A stretch of DNA of 64,000 bases from Pseudoscleropodium purum (lineage: Eukaryota > Streptophyta > Bryopsida > Hypnales > Brachytheciaceae), in NCBI GenBank assembly GCA_963969395.1, contig OZ017799.1, positions 5,024,501 through 5,088,500 on the forward strand, given 5' to 3'. How positions within the stretch are numbered: the stretch's first letter is position 1; the number at the start of each line of letters is the position of its first letter. The notes below the pieces were generated by a model that worked only from the letters and a program-made list of their open reading frames with translations, was not told the origin of the DNA and ran no database searches. Shown one piece after another: positions 1-13,200 of this stretch. The translations under genes and the position numbers were made by a program.

Positions 1-439
1 TCATTAATTTTAATTAGTTGCATGATTACATCAAGTCACATGACTAGACACATAACTAGGGTTTTCAAACCCTAGCCACCATCTTTTTTGCAACTACCTC
101 CTCAAAGTGCAACATTTAGCTATTCTTGCTTCTTCATCTTTTTCTTCCTTTAGCAATTGTTTGGCAAAAGAATTTTACTATATCTGAATATTATCCCAAG
201 TTTTGGGTACATCCATTTGCCATGGATTGGCATGACCAATTTTCTCAATTGACTAAAATCATTTTTCATCAATATATAGTTTAGCCTACTGGTTACACAT
301 TGCACAAAATTCATGTATTGATATTTAGGTGCTCTCTAGTACACTAGCTATATTTTTCATGGATTTGTAGTTGAATACCAAAAGGCTCTATAGATATCTT
401 TTCAATATTTATCCTTAACAATTTGGATAGGAAGGATAA
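1..439. other. AT-rich DNA, nothing recognised
   Basis: No frame, RNA or repeat I can support before the tandem array that follows. Confidence 0.6.
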
Positions 440-840
440 AGTTCTCTATGGGCCAATTTTTAATTGGTGGATCCACCATAGAGTATGTAGATGATTGAAT
501 AGGAGTGATAAAATGTCTACAGTCCAATTTTACATTGATGGACCTATCATAGAAGCTTCTATTCACTAAATAGATAGAAGGAAGGCTTTGTAGTCCAATT
601 TTTCATTGGTGGATCCACCATAGAAGCTTCTATTCACTAGATAGGTAGAAAGAAGGCTTTGTAGCCCAATTTTACATTGGTGGATCCACCATAGAAGCTT
701 CTATTCATTGAATAGGTAGTAGGAAAGCTCTATAGTCTAATTTTATATCGATGGACCCACCATAGAAGCTTCTATTCACTAGATAGGTAGTAGCAAGGCT
801 ATATGGCCCAATTTTTTTTATTGGTGGATCCACCATGAAA
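440..840. repeat. 71-bp tandem array, six units
   Basis: Six diverged units, each centred on a CCAATTTT...TGGTGGATCCACCA core that is a perfect 14-bp palindrome in four of them. Palindrome starts are at about 465, 537, 607, 678, 749 and 822, so the period is about 71 bp. Between the cores most units share AGAAGCTTCTATTCACT and ATAGGTAG. A lone extra core lies at 1854-1867. Confidence 0.92.
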
Positions 841-2400
841 CCTTATTATGAGTTTAAATTTGGCTTAGATGATACAAAATTTTACCCATCCACCATGGCT
901 AAGTCCTTAATTTAACTAATTTCAACTACATCATTAATACCTAATTGTTTTTTCCTTCTAAAATTGTATATAAAATAGTCCTACACTTTCTATGTCCTAA
1001 CAAGGCTTTTTTTTTGGCTTTCTAGTGCTAGATTGCACCAGAAAAAAATAATTTGGCTATAAAATGGCAACAAATCTTCAAACTTTTTGCCAAAAAACTT
1101 TGAATTAAAAAAATCTTGGATGAAATCGCCTAATTGTGGATGAAAATAGAATTATGGACATGTGATATGTACAGATGTGATCTTTTCTATCTAATTTGTG
1201 GGTGAATGTTGAAATTTGGAGCACAATTGTAACATTATATATCACCACTCTAGCACTTCATAAAAAATGGAAAAAAAAAGCCGTGTGTTCCACATCTTTG
1301 GTTGTGGTAGTCCACTCTGGGATGATTTTGTAGAGATATTGTGCTACATTTAGGCTTTAACTGTGACATAGTAATGGCAAAGGTCTCCTAGCTTTGTAGA
1401 TTGATTGGAAATGCATTTGGATGTGATGGTGTTTGCTTACTTTTTGGCCATAAGACTTTATTTTACTTATTTACTTTTGAGATTTGATGGATATGTACCA
1501 TAAATAGCAATTGGTTGTAGCTGTAGACACTTGCTACAAACTCACTGACATAACATTGGCTTGTTATATGTATTGGATCATGTACAAGTGAAGTTGCACC
1601 TTTAAATCTAATTTCTCTAATTTATAAGTTTGGAAAATATTTTATTATCAAAGCACGTGAACTTCTTTTACTAAAAGTGAGGAGATTTTGTAAAAAGAAT
1701 AGGTTTAGGCTTTTGAATATTAAAGGTCTATTCCTTTTGAATACCAAAAGAAATAGGTTTACACTTTTGAACAACAAAATAGTCTAATACATATTTTTAT
1801 GACCTTTCTAATTTGGATAAACATTAAGGATGTTCTATGACCTAATTTTACATTGGTGGATCCACCATGGAACCTTCTAATGAATGCTAATGTGACCTCA
1901 ATGGTAGAAAATTCCACCCACTCAACCACGATAGGTGAGACCTAAATTAGACTGATCCCAACTATTCCATTAATTCCTCCTTAGGGTTTTTTCCCCCCAA
2001 TTATTGGTATATATAGTAGCCTTCCATTTTCCATTTCTCACATCTTTAGTTGTGGCGATTCTATTTGAGTTGATTTAATTTGTAAGGAGATTTTGTACAA
2101 CTTTTGGGCTTCAACCATGACAAGAGAATGGCAAAGGTCTCTTAGTTTTTAGATTGTTGAAAATATGCTTGAATATACTAATTTTTTACCTTCATGCCAT
2201 ATGACCTATTCTTTTTTAATTCTTTTATTGGTTTTGAAAGATCTGTGATATAGATAGCAATTGGTTTGCAATTGTACAAACTTTGTGCTACCTCATTGAC
2301 ATAACATTGGTCTGTTGTGTATTTGGGATGGGCACATGTGAGGCTTGGCCTTCCAATCTTGAGTTCATTTCTTGGATTTCATGAAAGAAGACAATTTTCA
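800..2400. repeat. Direct duplication of a roughly 0.6-0.8 kb block
   Basis: Segments of 800-1640 recur in the same order and orientation at 1800-2400. Both start with the TGGTGGATCCACCA core, then share AATGGCAAAGGTCTC, CACATCTTT(G/A)GTTGTGG and TGACATAACATTGG. The first copy carries extra DNA. They could be old LTRs or a plain tandem duplication; no coding region survives between them. Confidence 0.75.
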
Positions 2401-5139
2401 AGCACCTATATTTTAAATTACATTGATGTGCTAGTAATGGTTATTTGTCATTTCTTATGGTTGTTTGTACTTGACTCCATTTGAAAGGTTACATTAGTTT
2501 AAAAGCAATATTATTATTATTATTTTATAGTATCTTCTTTGATATTATTTTATGTACTTCTTATAATTAGTTTGATTATACTTTTCATTTTTATAAAGAT
2601 ATACCAAAACTCTCATCTAATAATAAATTAAATGGAGAGAAGATAATGCCTAGTTCTAGAATGTTTTGTTTCATTAGTTCTTGTTGATTTCTATCACATC
2701 TTATTGTATCACACTTCTTAGCACTTGCCACCTTTTGCTTCTTATTCCCTCTATCATCATTTTTATTCTTTCTTCTTGTTTATTTGCAATATCTAGTGAT
2801 ATAGTGATTATGGATTTTTTTACTTTAAATTTATGCTATATATTTTGTGTTGCATTAAATTTTTGAAGGTTGAGCTATATTGTTCATTCACTAAAAATTA
2901 ACTTTCTTGATTAGCACTAAATGCTAAAATGAAGTTGCTGGAGGCTACTTGCAATACTAGGGAAGCAACATCTTCACATTTTTTTAAGGAATGTAGATCC
3001 TTTAAGCTTGTGGGAATATATATTTATAGAATGTCATTGTGGTATATTTTGTATTAGTAACTAATAAATGTCATTAAGAAAAGATACATTCTCTTGTGCA
3101 TCTCAAAAATCATATATACTTGTTTTGAATTTGATGGGGTCTTTTATTTAGCTACTAAACCATGTTGATGTATGGCCACAATGTATCATATCCATTTAGA
3201 ATGCATAAAAAAAATGTGATTGTAGTTCATGACAAAAGTTACTACAAACATGAGTCACTTCAATTATAAATCACAAACAAAATGTAGGAAATGTTATTCT
3301 CACCTATTTGGAATATCACTTGCTTGAGTCATATTTCACAATATATCTTATCCAAAAATGTGATTCTATACTTTTAAAAACATGACTACATTCTGAGCTA
3401 CATTCAATCATAAAATTATTAGTAATATTTTGTATGAACTATGACATCTACCAAAAATATGACTTACAAAAATCATATGCCACATCAGTCAAAATATGAC
3501 TCACTAGTCACATTCCACATTAGCCAAAAATATGACTTCATAATGTCATATGCCACATAGGACATAGTTATTTAAAGGTAGGATATGTATATGCCAATTT
3601 GGCAAAATATAGCTAATTTTACCTCCAATCCATATGATTGCAAATATAATTTATGTCCAAAGTGATTAGTCAATAATGACTAACCTCATATCAATAAGTG
3701 ACTAGTCATATTGTGTATCATCTATTTAGAAGAAATTCACCTTCTCTATAGGGTTGTTAGTTTTTTTAGGTTCTTAGACTGTAAAAACTCAACTGCACTA
3801 GATGTCTGACATGGCATAGCAATTGCTACATCAAATAATAATAATTAAAAAATAATTAAAATAATTTGAAAAAATATTTTATTTTTAAATTATTTAACAA
3901 TTTTAATGGTGTACTTTGGTTCACAACAAGAAAAATAGGCCTCAAACGGTCCTCCCCTTGCCTCAAATCTCCTTTTAGTGATTTTTGCAAAAGTCATATT
4001 TAGAGATTTTATAACTCACTACAGTCATATTTTGCAAGTAAACTAAATGAACTTACCCAGTCAACAATGAACATACCAACATAACCAACCAACCAAAGAC
4101 AAGCTATTATATATGAAAAGTTGGATACTAGATATCCATTACAAATGACCACAAATGGGTAATTGGAAATGAGTAACTAAGGTTATATGGAACTACAAGT
4201 ACAATTGTTGTGTGCAAGTTGCCACTCATGTGACAAAGCTACAAATGTAAACAAACCTTTACTATAATAGTAGAGGAGGCTTTAAATTTGATTTGAACTA
4301 GAAGTAGAATTTCTAGAGAAGAAGAATTAGGAAACAATCATGAGTTAAGAGTCTAGTGGAGAATAGAGAGTGGAGAAACAAACTTGAAATGAAAGTGTGT
4401 TGTGGTTGGCATCTAAGTTGGAGTAAAAATAGAGGTCTCTATTTGCCAAACAACCATAAGGGAGTAGGCAATTTATTTGACCTTGATCTTAATGAAGGTT
4501 TGACTACAACAAAACAAAGTTTGATTTTATTCTAAAAAGCCATAGTTGACAAAATTAAATGCTAGGGACTTAAGTAGATGCTTAGCAAAACTTATTATGC
4601 TCATGCTGGGTTTTTTGTTTGATTCCTTGATTGATTAAAAAATAATTAATTATAATAGAGGTCTATAGTGACAACTTTAAAAATATCATAAAAAATATAA
4701 GGAAAAAAGGAAATATAGGAGTACTTTGGATTGGAATAGAAGAGAAAGAAGTAGAAATGAACAGGCAAGAAAAAGAAGTTAAACCATAGATAGACTACCT
4801 TATTGTAACATCATCATCAACAATGATATACAAATACCAAGATAAACCACAAGATGGAGCAAGACGAGTACTATGAGTCAAGATAATCATAGAAGAGGTT
4901 GGAACTGTGATATCAATGGAATTGGAGGTATGTGCCTAATTTTCTTCTTTGATTATTTGTTTTTTCCATAGAAATAGTAGTTCGAAGCTAAGCAATTATT
5001 TCAGACCTTTAGGATTCTACTAAAATCTAACTTTGAATTTGGAATCAATTTGTTAATTTTTAGAAGTTTTCAAAAACATATTAAACTTTAAAAATAGATA
5101 CATTTAAAGTAGATGTATATGAATGAAGTTTGAAAGTCA
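2401..5139. other. AT-rich intergenic DNA
   Basis: No gene recognised. A short TTA microsatellite occurs near 2504-2523. Diverged short repeats built on ATATGACTYA and CATATGCCACAT occur at about 3300-3560. Confidence 0.5.
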
Positions 5140-5930
5140 AAGAAGTTAATTCCCAATGAAAATTAGTAAAAATCATCCAAACAAAGTCAAAAGAAAGTTT
5201 AAAATCTAGATAAAATTTAGAAAGTAAAATTCCAAAAGAAAAGTCAATTTTGAATTGTAGGTTAGTAAGAAACATGGGATGAAGTTTTGAAGCTCCATTT
5301 AAAGGCCAAACTTCATATATCCATAACTTTTGATAGGAAAGTTCAAAATTTTAAGTGTATTGACAATTTAAAAGGCAATATTATGCTCTACAGCCTACAA
5401 TCATTAAAAATCTAAAACAACAAATTGAGATTAAAATTTTAGAGTAGTAGTCATTGAATAGATGGTCAATGAAATTTTTTGGAAGACAACTAAGGTACAA
5501 TTTGAATTTAGAATCACTTAGGAAATTTTTAGAGGATTTCATAACTATCCTTCATTTAAAAAATAGGGTAAAATCAAAGAATATAGAATAGGATTAAATT
5601 TGGTCTTAAAGAAGTTTAGAATTAGATGAAGGTTGTAATCATTTGTCCAATTCAGGGCAAATCAAAGCATGAAAAACTAGGGCCAACATTAAACCTAAAT
5701 GCCAAAGTAAAAATTAATTTTGATCAATAGGTTAGTAGGAATTGATGCATGCAGTTTGTTAAAACAATTCAGAGGTAGAACTTCATCTACTTGCAACTTT
5801 TGATAGGAAAGTCCAATCAAAGAAATCTTTACCATTTTGGATAGGGCATGCAATGCTCTACAACTTAGGCTACTTAGAATTTAGATTAAATTACTATATT
5901 TAATTTGGAGGTCCAAAATTTTAGTGCACA
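5140..5930. repeat. Degenerate direct duplication, spacing about 480 bp
   Basis: Segments at about 5220-5440 and 5700-5910 share, in order, a GTAGGTTAGTA-like block, AACTTCATMTA, AACTTTTGATAGGAAAGT and CAAT..TGCTCTACA. No protein is evident. Confidence 0.65.
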
Positions 5931-6345
5931 TTGATTTGAAGCAACCAAAACTTCCCACATTTATTGTTTGCATTATTTTCATTTGACATTTGAACCAATT
6001 AGGATTCATTATTAGAAAAGACTTATCCTTTGCTTGGAATGCCAATTGAACAACAATTAGACACTTGTTTTAGGACTTAAAGATTGAAACACAAAGAACT
6101 TGGTTGTGCCCACTTTATCTCAAAGATGGAGATAAAACGCTCATAATCTAATCTACTTCTAAGGCTCATTAATAAAAATAAAAATTTGTTTCTAGTCTTC
6201 AATCTAAAGAATGCCTTTTTTCATATCCATCTAGTTGTTGGATCTTGATACAAGCCACAACCTTTACAAGTGCATAATTTTTGTTCGTAAAGTCTTTGGA
6301 ATGGATTGAAAAACTTACAACTTGGAATTCATGATAAGGTAATCT

Positions 6346-7300
6346 TTAACCCCTAAATATTTAAATTGCATTTTTTGGCAATATAGAAATTTTGGGTAGC
6401 TCACTATGAATAGAGTTTTCATTTGTTTTCTTTGAAATTTTAATACAGCATGTGCCCAAAGAGTAGCTTTAAGGCCCAAAATTTTTCATAACTTTTGACT
6501 ACATGGTTAAAAAATTATTGGATGATATGTACTTTTCATTGCTCAATGGGCAACCCAGGCAACAAAAAAAAAATGCTTAAATTAAAATTTGAAATTAGTT
6601 CTCTAGATTTATACATACTTGGAAAGCTTTGAATCATTTTATTTTTATCAATGAGTCAAAAGTCATGAGGAGTTTTAGTTTGTGGAAGTTTGCGGGTCGT
6701 TATTGAATCTCTAATCTAAGACAAACTTTGGAAGTCCTTTATTTAAATCAATTTTCAATAGTTTTGGAACAAAACAAAAACATTGGATGTAGATTTTTTA
6801 TTACAACATGACAACCATTGGAATTATTATTTTTCAATTCCATAAATAAATTGTTAACAATTTAGTATTTTGAATCATTCTCTATTTCTTTGTATTTACT
6901 ATTTTTTTCCTATATATTGTATGATTCCAAATGATTTGAAATTTTTCAAAAATGTAGCCAACTTAAATTAAAGAATGAATCTAAAGAAGCACCACAATTT
7001 TGGACATTTTTTCATACCAATGTGACCTCTTGAAGTGTAGCTGCCTAGGTTTTTGCAAGGCTAAAAAAAGGAAATTTGTTGCTTCAAATGCTAATATCTT
7101 GCAATCTACAGGGTGGAAATATCTGAAATTTTTTACACATGTTTTCAAACAACTTACTACAAGATCCTACGGTTATGTGTGTCCAAATTCTTTTAAAAAA
7201 AATTTGGTGCATGTACTTGTGAGCCCTCAAGTTGGCATTTGGAACTTTGGGTTTATTTTTTGCGAATGTTTTGTAACATTTAGCAAATATTTATGCAAAT
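6346..7300 (+). mobile_element. TTAA-TIR element, subfamily A, copy 1 (right end degraded)
   Basis: Starts TTAACCCCTAAAT and carries the 5' module with GTGCCCAAAGAGTAGC. The shared 3' half includes GAAGTGTAGCTGCC near 7033. The right terminal repeat is unrecognisable. A frame at 7000-7308 is part of the element. Confidence 0.75.
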
Positions 7301-8262
7301 ATGCTTAAATTATAGAATTTGAGTGACTTCTAAGTGTTAGTTGAGAGATTGTAAAACTAAATAGCATGTTTGAGTGAGAGTGAAAATATGAAAGTTAGTC
7401 GGACCTAGTCTCTTGTCCATAAAACAAATAACCACTAAGGTGCATGTGACAATTTGGTTAAGTATAGTAGTCTATTTTTAGGTTTAAAGAACCCAATAGT
7501 TTGTGGAATTCAATTCGTAGAGAATTTGGATTCTTTGTGTTGGTCTTGCAGGAAACTACTAAATATCAACAAAAATCAAGAGTAGACGGAGGAAAGGAAG
7601 ATTGGAGCTTATAAAAAAGTACTTTTAGAGTAAAATCATGCCAAGAGGTCAATAGAGGAGCTAGTCATCCATGACAAACCTTGGTACCAAAATAATTTCC
7701 TTCCGAATGGAAATTATTAAAGAGTTGCTAATTTTAGTATCTTCATGAATAGTGTCATTAGAGGTTTGGTTTTTCCCTAAGATTTTTGGGATTCCCTAAA
7801 GATTGCCGAAAAAGTTTCAAGATTTTACAAGCTTTCATGATGTCTCCATGGAAAGTCAACCATGTTTGAAGCTATTGGTAAATTCATAGAAGTTACCTAG
7901 AATGCAGTAAAATCCCACTAAAAATTAGATTAGTATTTCATGTGCCAAATAAGTGCCTTGTTAAGTTTGAAGACTTTCTAATAGGTAGAAGTACCAGAAT
8001 CAATGACAACATCAAATTTTTTCCAAAAAATTACAACATAGAAGCGGGTTGATTGGCAAAGCAGGAGCTAATGGTGTCCGATTAATGCAATCAAGGTTTT
8101 TTCTTTACTTTCTTCAACCTTCCAAACAACCCTAGCCACTCAAATTCTTCAAAAACCACGAATTCCAAAAGTTAGAGTTTTCACTTTTTTGTGGAATTAC
8201 TATGAGTGATTTTTTCACTAAAGAATGGCTTAGGAAAAGGGAAAAAGGTGTGTGTTGGAATA
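7301..8262. other. AT-rich DNA, nothing recognised
   Basis: No frame or repeat I can support. Confidence 0.5.
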
Positions 8263-9600
8263 ATTTGGGTCTTTTGAATGTGATGGCACAATTAGTTTTA
8301 TGTTTGGAGTTGTCCCCTAAATGATAGAGAGGGTTAGCTCATAATTTGACTTATTTAGCATAAATTATGCTAAGTTAAAGTCAAATTCCAAAATATCTTG
8401 AAAAAAATCTGAAATTTGATTTGATTAAATTCCAAATCTTTTCTTAAAAAGTCAATTTAGACTTATAAGGGTTATTTAAAAGTTGACTTTAGGTTAAACA
8501 CAAAATATCTAGAGTTAATTAGGATTTGATTCCACAAAATCTTTCAAAAGTCAACATATTTGATTTAGGCATTATTCCTAGGGCTAATTGAGGCTTTTAA
8601 GGAACTTGCTCGAGAACCTTCCTATTGTCTAAAGAAAGATTTGTTAGACAAATATCTTAGGGTAGTTTAGGATAGTTTAGGAAGTTACTTAGGTAGGGAA
8701 ACAAAATATCTCGTGGTAAACAAAGAAGTGGGCCCTTTCCCACAAGTATATAAGGGCCCTCCTTCCTTGTTTCTTGCAACTCATTTTAAATCTATTTTTG
8801 CAACTCATTCTCTCAATGCCAAAGCTCTAGCACATTCTTGTATTGACAAGTTGTCAGACAATTCTGCTTGCTTGGTGTACCGACACTCTGTTGGACACAA
8901 ATCTTTGTTCTAAATCTTATTTGCGTTCGTAAAGAGTCTTAAGGACTTTGGATTTCCTTAAGACTATTCAAACTTTGCTAACAAGTTTACAAAGTTTTCA
9001 AAGTTCTTGATTATTGGGTTTTTTTAGAGTATTAGGAGTTGGATTCCCAAACTCATATACTCTAGCATTCAATAGGTACTATTTTGAAACTCTTAAGGTA
9101 GTAAGACTAGACTTTGCCAAAAGATTTTAAAATAAAACACTTGACCCATTCACATTGTATGATGGAGTTGATTTGAATTAGTTTCTAAAGTTTGGTTCAA
9201 ACGTTGTCATGCATACTTCTTTTATTAACTAAAAACTTGATTTTGTAGTAACAAGTTTTAATCTAAAGTTCAGTTCAAACGTTGTCATGCGTACCTCCTT
9301 TAGAACTTAAAACTAAAATACTAACAAGTGTTGATTTAAATCTTAAAGTTCGGTTCAAACGTTGGTATGCGTACTTCCTTTAGTGTTTAATCTAAAACTT
9401 CATACCTAAGGTTGCCCCGTACAACAAAGCTTTGACTTCTTGCATTATTTGACTTTGGCTTCTTTTGGAACTTTTATAAGAAATTTTGGATGATTGGCAA
9501 GGCTATAAATGGCTCCTACTTAAGGTAAGATAAAAGTTCATTTTGAAACCCTTAATTTGTCAAATTTGCTTATAGTTGGGTCACACAACAGAGTTTTAAC
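8263..9600 (+). mobile_element. Possible LTR or solo-LTR remnant
   Basis: A TGTTGGAATA-type start at 8263, a convincing TATATAAG at 8747-8754 followed by GGGCCCTCC, and an internal triplicate at 9181-9400 are reminiscent of an LTR with its own promoter. No paired LTR, target duplication, primer-binding site or pol sequence is seen, so the limits and class are tentative. The 66-codon frame at 8713-8913 across the TATA region looks non-coding. Confidence 0.3.
9181..9400. repeat. About 79-bp tandem triplicate
   Basis: Three units carry GTTCAAACGTTGTCATGCGT and a following TTCCTTTAG-like segment, starting near 9194, 9272 and 9352. The core is much better conserved than the spacers, which suggests a constrained or recently amplified motif. 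Confidence 0.85.
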
Positions 9601-9995
9601 TTTTTAAAGTTTCAAAATAACTATTTAAGCCGACAATTCAAGAAATTTCATTCTTCCTGCCAACTAGAGAAAATGTGAGAGGAGTTATATGTGTGAGAGA
9701 AAGATTTGTAACAAAATCCCTTCCAAAGGTACTCCCTTAGTTCGTCATTTGAGTGGTTAGTATTCGTTGATTATGTTTTGATTTGTGGTGAATTTTTTTC
9801 CAATTTGTCGAAGGTCCTTATTTCTTTAAGGATTATTGTTTGAATTTTAGTTCCTTATATGACATTTTAAGTGTATTTGATTATGTATGTGGTTGTTTGT
9901 GAAATTGAGGGGATTTAACCTTTAATGATGCAAATCAATTTTGCAAACATTTAAATCCCCCGGCCAGCAACAAAGCCGACTAGGTACTGGCCTAC

Positions 9996-10260
9996 TGACC
10001 ATAGGGCCTTTGCTAGTGTCAATAAGGCCTTTGCCGGGTAATGGGAGGGCCCATTGGGGGGTCATAGGAGGGCTCTGGGGGTTCAATGGGGCACACTCGG
10101 TTGCAAGGTATATTGGCTCTAAACTATATAGGTGACCATAGGGCCTTTGCTAATGTCAACAAGGCCTCTGCCAGGTAATGGGAGGGCCCATTGGGGGTCA
10201 TGAGAGGGCTTTGGGGTTCAATAGGGCACATTGGATTGTAGGGTGTACTGGCTCTAAACC
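9996..10260. repeat. 137-bp tandem duplication
   Basis: Two adjacent units start TGACCATAGGGCCTTTGCTA at 9996 and 10133 and remain highly similar to the shared GGCTCTAAAC end. They are G-rich (GGGAGGGCCCATTGGGGG) and stand out from the AT-rich surroundings. The first unit contains a 64-codon frame that the second does not preserve, so coding is unlikely. Confidence 0.9.
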
Positions 10261-13200
10261 ATTAAAGGCCCAATTGAGGGTTATATGTTAATTAAACTCA
10301 CTCAAAACACTCAAAAACATAAGGTCGGCCGTTGCTCACCACTGCCAACAAACTTTTGATCTTTGCCTTCAAGGTACACACTCACATGACTCCTCCTTTG
10401 CATTCAAAACTTACTCGTTCTCACTCCAACTCTCCAAATCCATCAACTAACAACAAATGATGAACAACTAGGCAAAGGCAAGGACTAAGAAGAGATTAGA
10501 GTCGGGAATCCATCACCAAAAAATAAAAAATTATTGAGGTGAATATCTTACTATTCAAACATAGCATATTCAATAGTATTTTATTCTTTTTTCTATCCAT
10601 TACTATTCATCAAAGAATTTTCAATAGATTTTATTCCTTTTACTATTGAAGAATTTGGTAGTTAGCCATTAATTGTGATTCCAATTGAAATTAGCTAGCT
10701 GAATGTTGGTTTGGAATTTGTTTTATTAGGCATAATAAGACAAATAAATAAAACAAAACTTCAACTAATACATCTAAAGAAATCAAATCAAATAACAATT
10801 AATTTTAAATTCAACTAACAATTACAATTGATTTGATTTAGCAAATTTAGTTGTTTCAAAAATTAACTTAATTCCTAAATAAAGTTAGGATTTATTTGGA
10901 ACAATATAAAACCATCATTAAATCAAGTCTATTTACCACAAAGTGCTAAAATCAAACCTAATGATGTAGACAATCATGGATGGAGAAGGATACTATGATA
11001 TAATACACTTAACGGTTCATGATGATAGAATGATAGACTCCTTCAAGGGAGAGGTTTGCTAATTGCCCTTTTTTCTCTAATTGCATTTGATTTTAAGATT
11101 AAAAATTTAAGTTGATTTAGAATTTTGTTAGTTAGAATTAGAGTAGTTAGAGTTAGTAATAAGTAGTTAGAAAATTATTAAAAGAAGCTCAAAGAATTTA
11201 GAAGAATAAAGAAGAGTAGGTTTAAATCTAATATAATAAATTTAAAAATAAACTTAAAGAAGATTAGTTAAAAATACTACTAAAAAATCATTAAAGAATC
11301 TTTCTAAGAAGGAAGCAAGGAAGGAATATTTTATAGATTCTAAGTCTACCTTTACTTTGAAAATTATTTAGTTTTTCAAGGTAATAAAGGAAAGATGAAG
11401 GTTGACTTTATTTTGGATGAACTTTCCAAAATTAGTCAAAATTGAGATTTCTCTTAAAAAGATTATTAATTTAACCAATATCCAATCATACTTTAATAGT
11501 TGGAATTCATTAGAAAAAATTTACTATTAAAGAACAACTCTCATTAGGAAATGCAAAACTTGAATTGTTTTACCATTTGGGAATGGTGAATCGTCGTTTA
11601 GTACTTAATTAGCCAATTATCAAAGTAGATTAGATTTCACTTGCTAGTTAGAATTAAACTCTTAAACAAATTGGGTAGATTAAGAACAAATAATTAGAGT
11701 TAAAAAAACATAAACATAGAGTGTCCATTGCTTGAAAGGCCAAAGAATACTAAGTTTGAAGAAATTCCATAGAAATTTACTAACATTGCCGGTAGGACTT
11801 GTATGCACGTTTTTAATCTAGGGGTGGAGTCAAACACACTCAAAGTACTAGAAATGGCAATTTGGAAGTAGTTTTGGTGAAAACATGGTCAAAATCATTT
11901 AGGAGTAAATCCCTAAGCCCCATCACCTCAAATATGGCTTTTCCAAGTTGAAAGATTTCTTCATTTGAGTATTATAATGTTTTCAATAGTATGGGCAAAG
12001 GATGTGTCCCTTTCCCTCAAGCTCAAGGCTTGTCTTCACTACTAATCGGTATGGCCAATTTATGTGAATTTCTTTTTTGGTGATAGTTTGATTGAAATGA
12101 ATTCAGAAGGTTCTAGATTTTAGTAAACATGAGCTAGATTTTCAGAGGTTAAAACCAATACTAGGTCTTTGTATTTTTTGTCAAACCTTTTACAATTTAC
12201 ATTTTTTCCCATTCTTCCTTGAAAGCTTCTAGATTTTTGGAGAATCTTAAGAGAATTTATATTTGAACAAATTGTGATGGATAAATTCATTTCTATAATC
12301 TACCCTAATTTTGTCATGCTTGTATTAACAGATTGTAAAGAGAAGCACTAAAGAAAATAAAGAAAAAAGGCTTGCATATGACTTTTGAAGAAACTACTAA
12401 AAATTCTTCCATGTAAATTAAATATTTATACTATTTTTTTGGTAGTTTTTTCCACAAATCAAACTACAATTTAATTATAAGAATGCAAAAAATATATAGT
12501 GCAACATGCCATTGAGAAATTAACTAAGTCCCTGCTCAATTCCCACTAAATTGCTCCTAAACCACCTAATTTTCATCCCTTCTCTAATCTCTAATAGAAA
12601 AAACTTGCCCCATTTACTATCAAATTTAGCCAAGGTGGTGTATTTTTTATTGGAATTTTTAGTAATCTTCACTGGAACCTTCCACTAGTCCCCTTTATAG
12701 TAGTTATTAATCTCCATCCAAATGAGGGCAACAACTTTTTCAATACATTTTCTATTTGCACTACTTTTGCATAGAAATTTTGCTATTTGCACTAAAATTT
12801 GCACTAGCATATTATCCCCTTTTTCTACAAATAATTCATGACCTTCAACAAAAAAAAATCAAGATAAATAATCCCTCATAATTTGTATAAAATAAAAATT
12901 GAAAAAAAAGTTATTTTTTTTAACTCTTGAAATCAAATCTGAGATTTTGATAGGTCTTCAAATTTGAATATAAAAATTCCAAAATATCCTAAAATATCAT
13001 GAATTATAAAAATTATATGAAAAGTTTAGAAATTATTATAATAGTTATCAACGAGATCTCCAAATTGAATGTGCACAATGCACTATTAGGAAGTACCCTT
13101 TGGAGATAATTTTTTCAATTTCAAGCATTTGAAGATTTTTTTAAACTTCTTTTAGGGAGAGGTCGTCAACTAGCCTACATGGCCTTTTTCTTCTTAAGCT

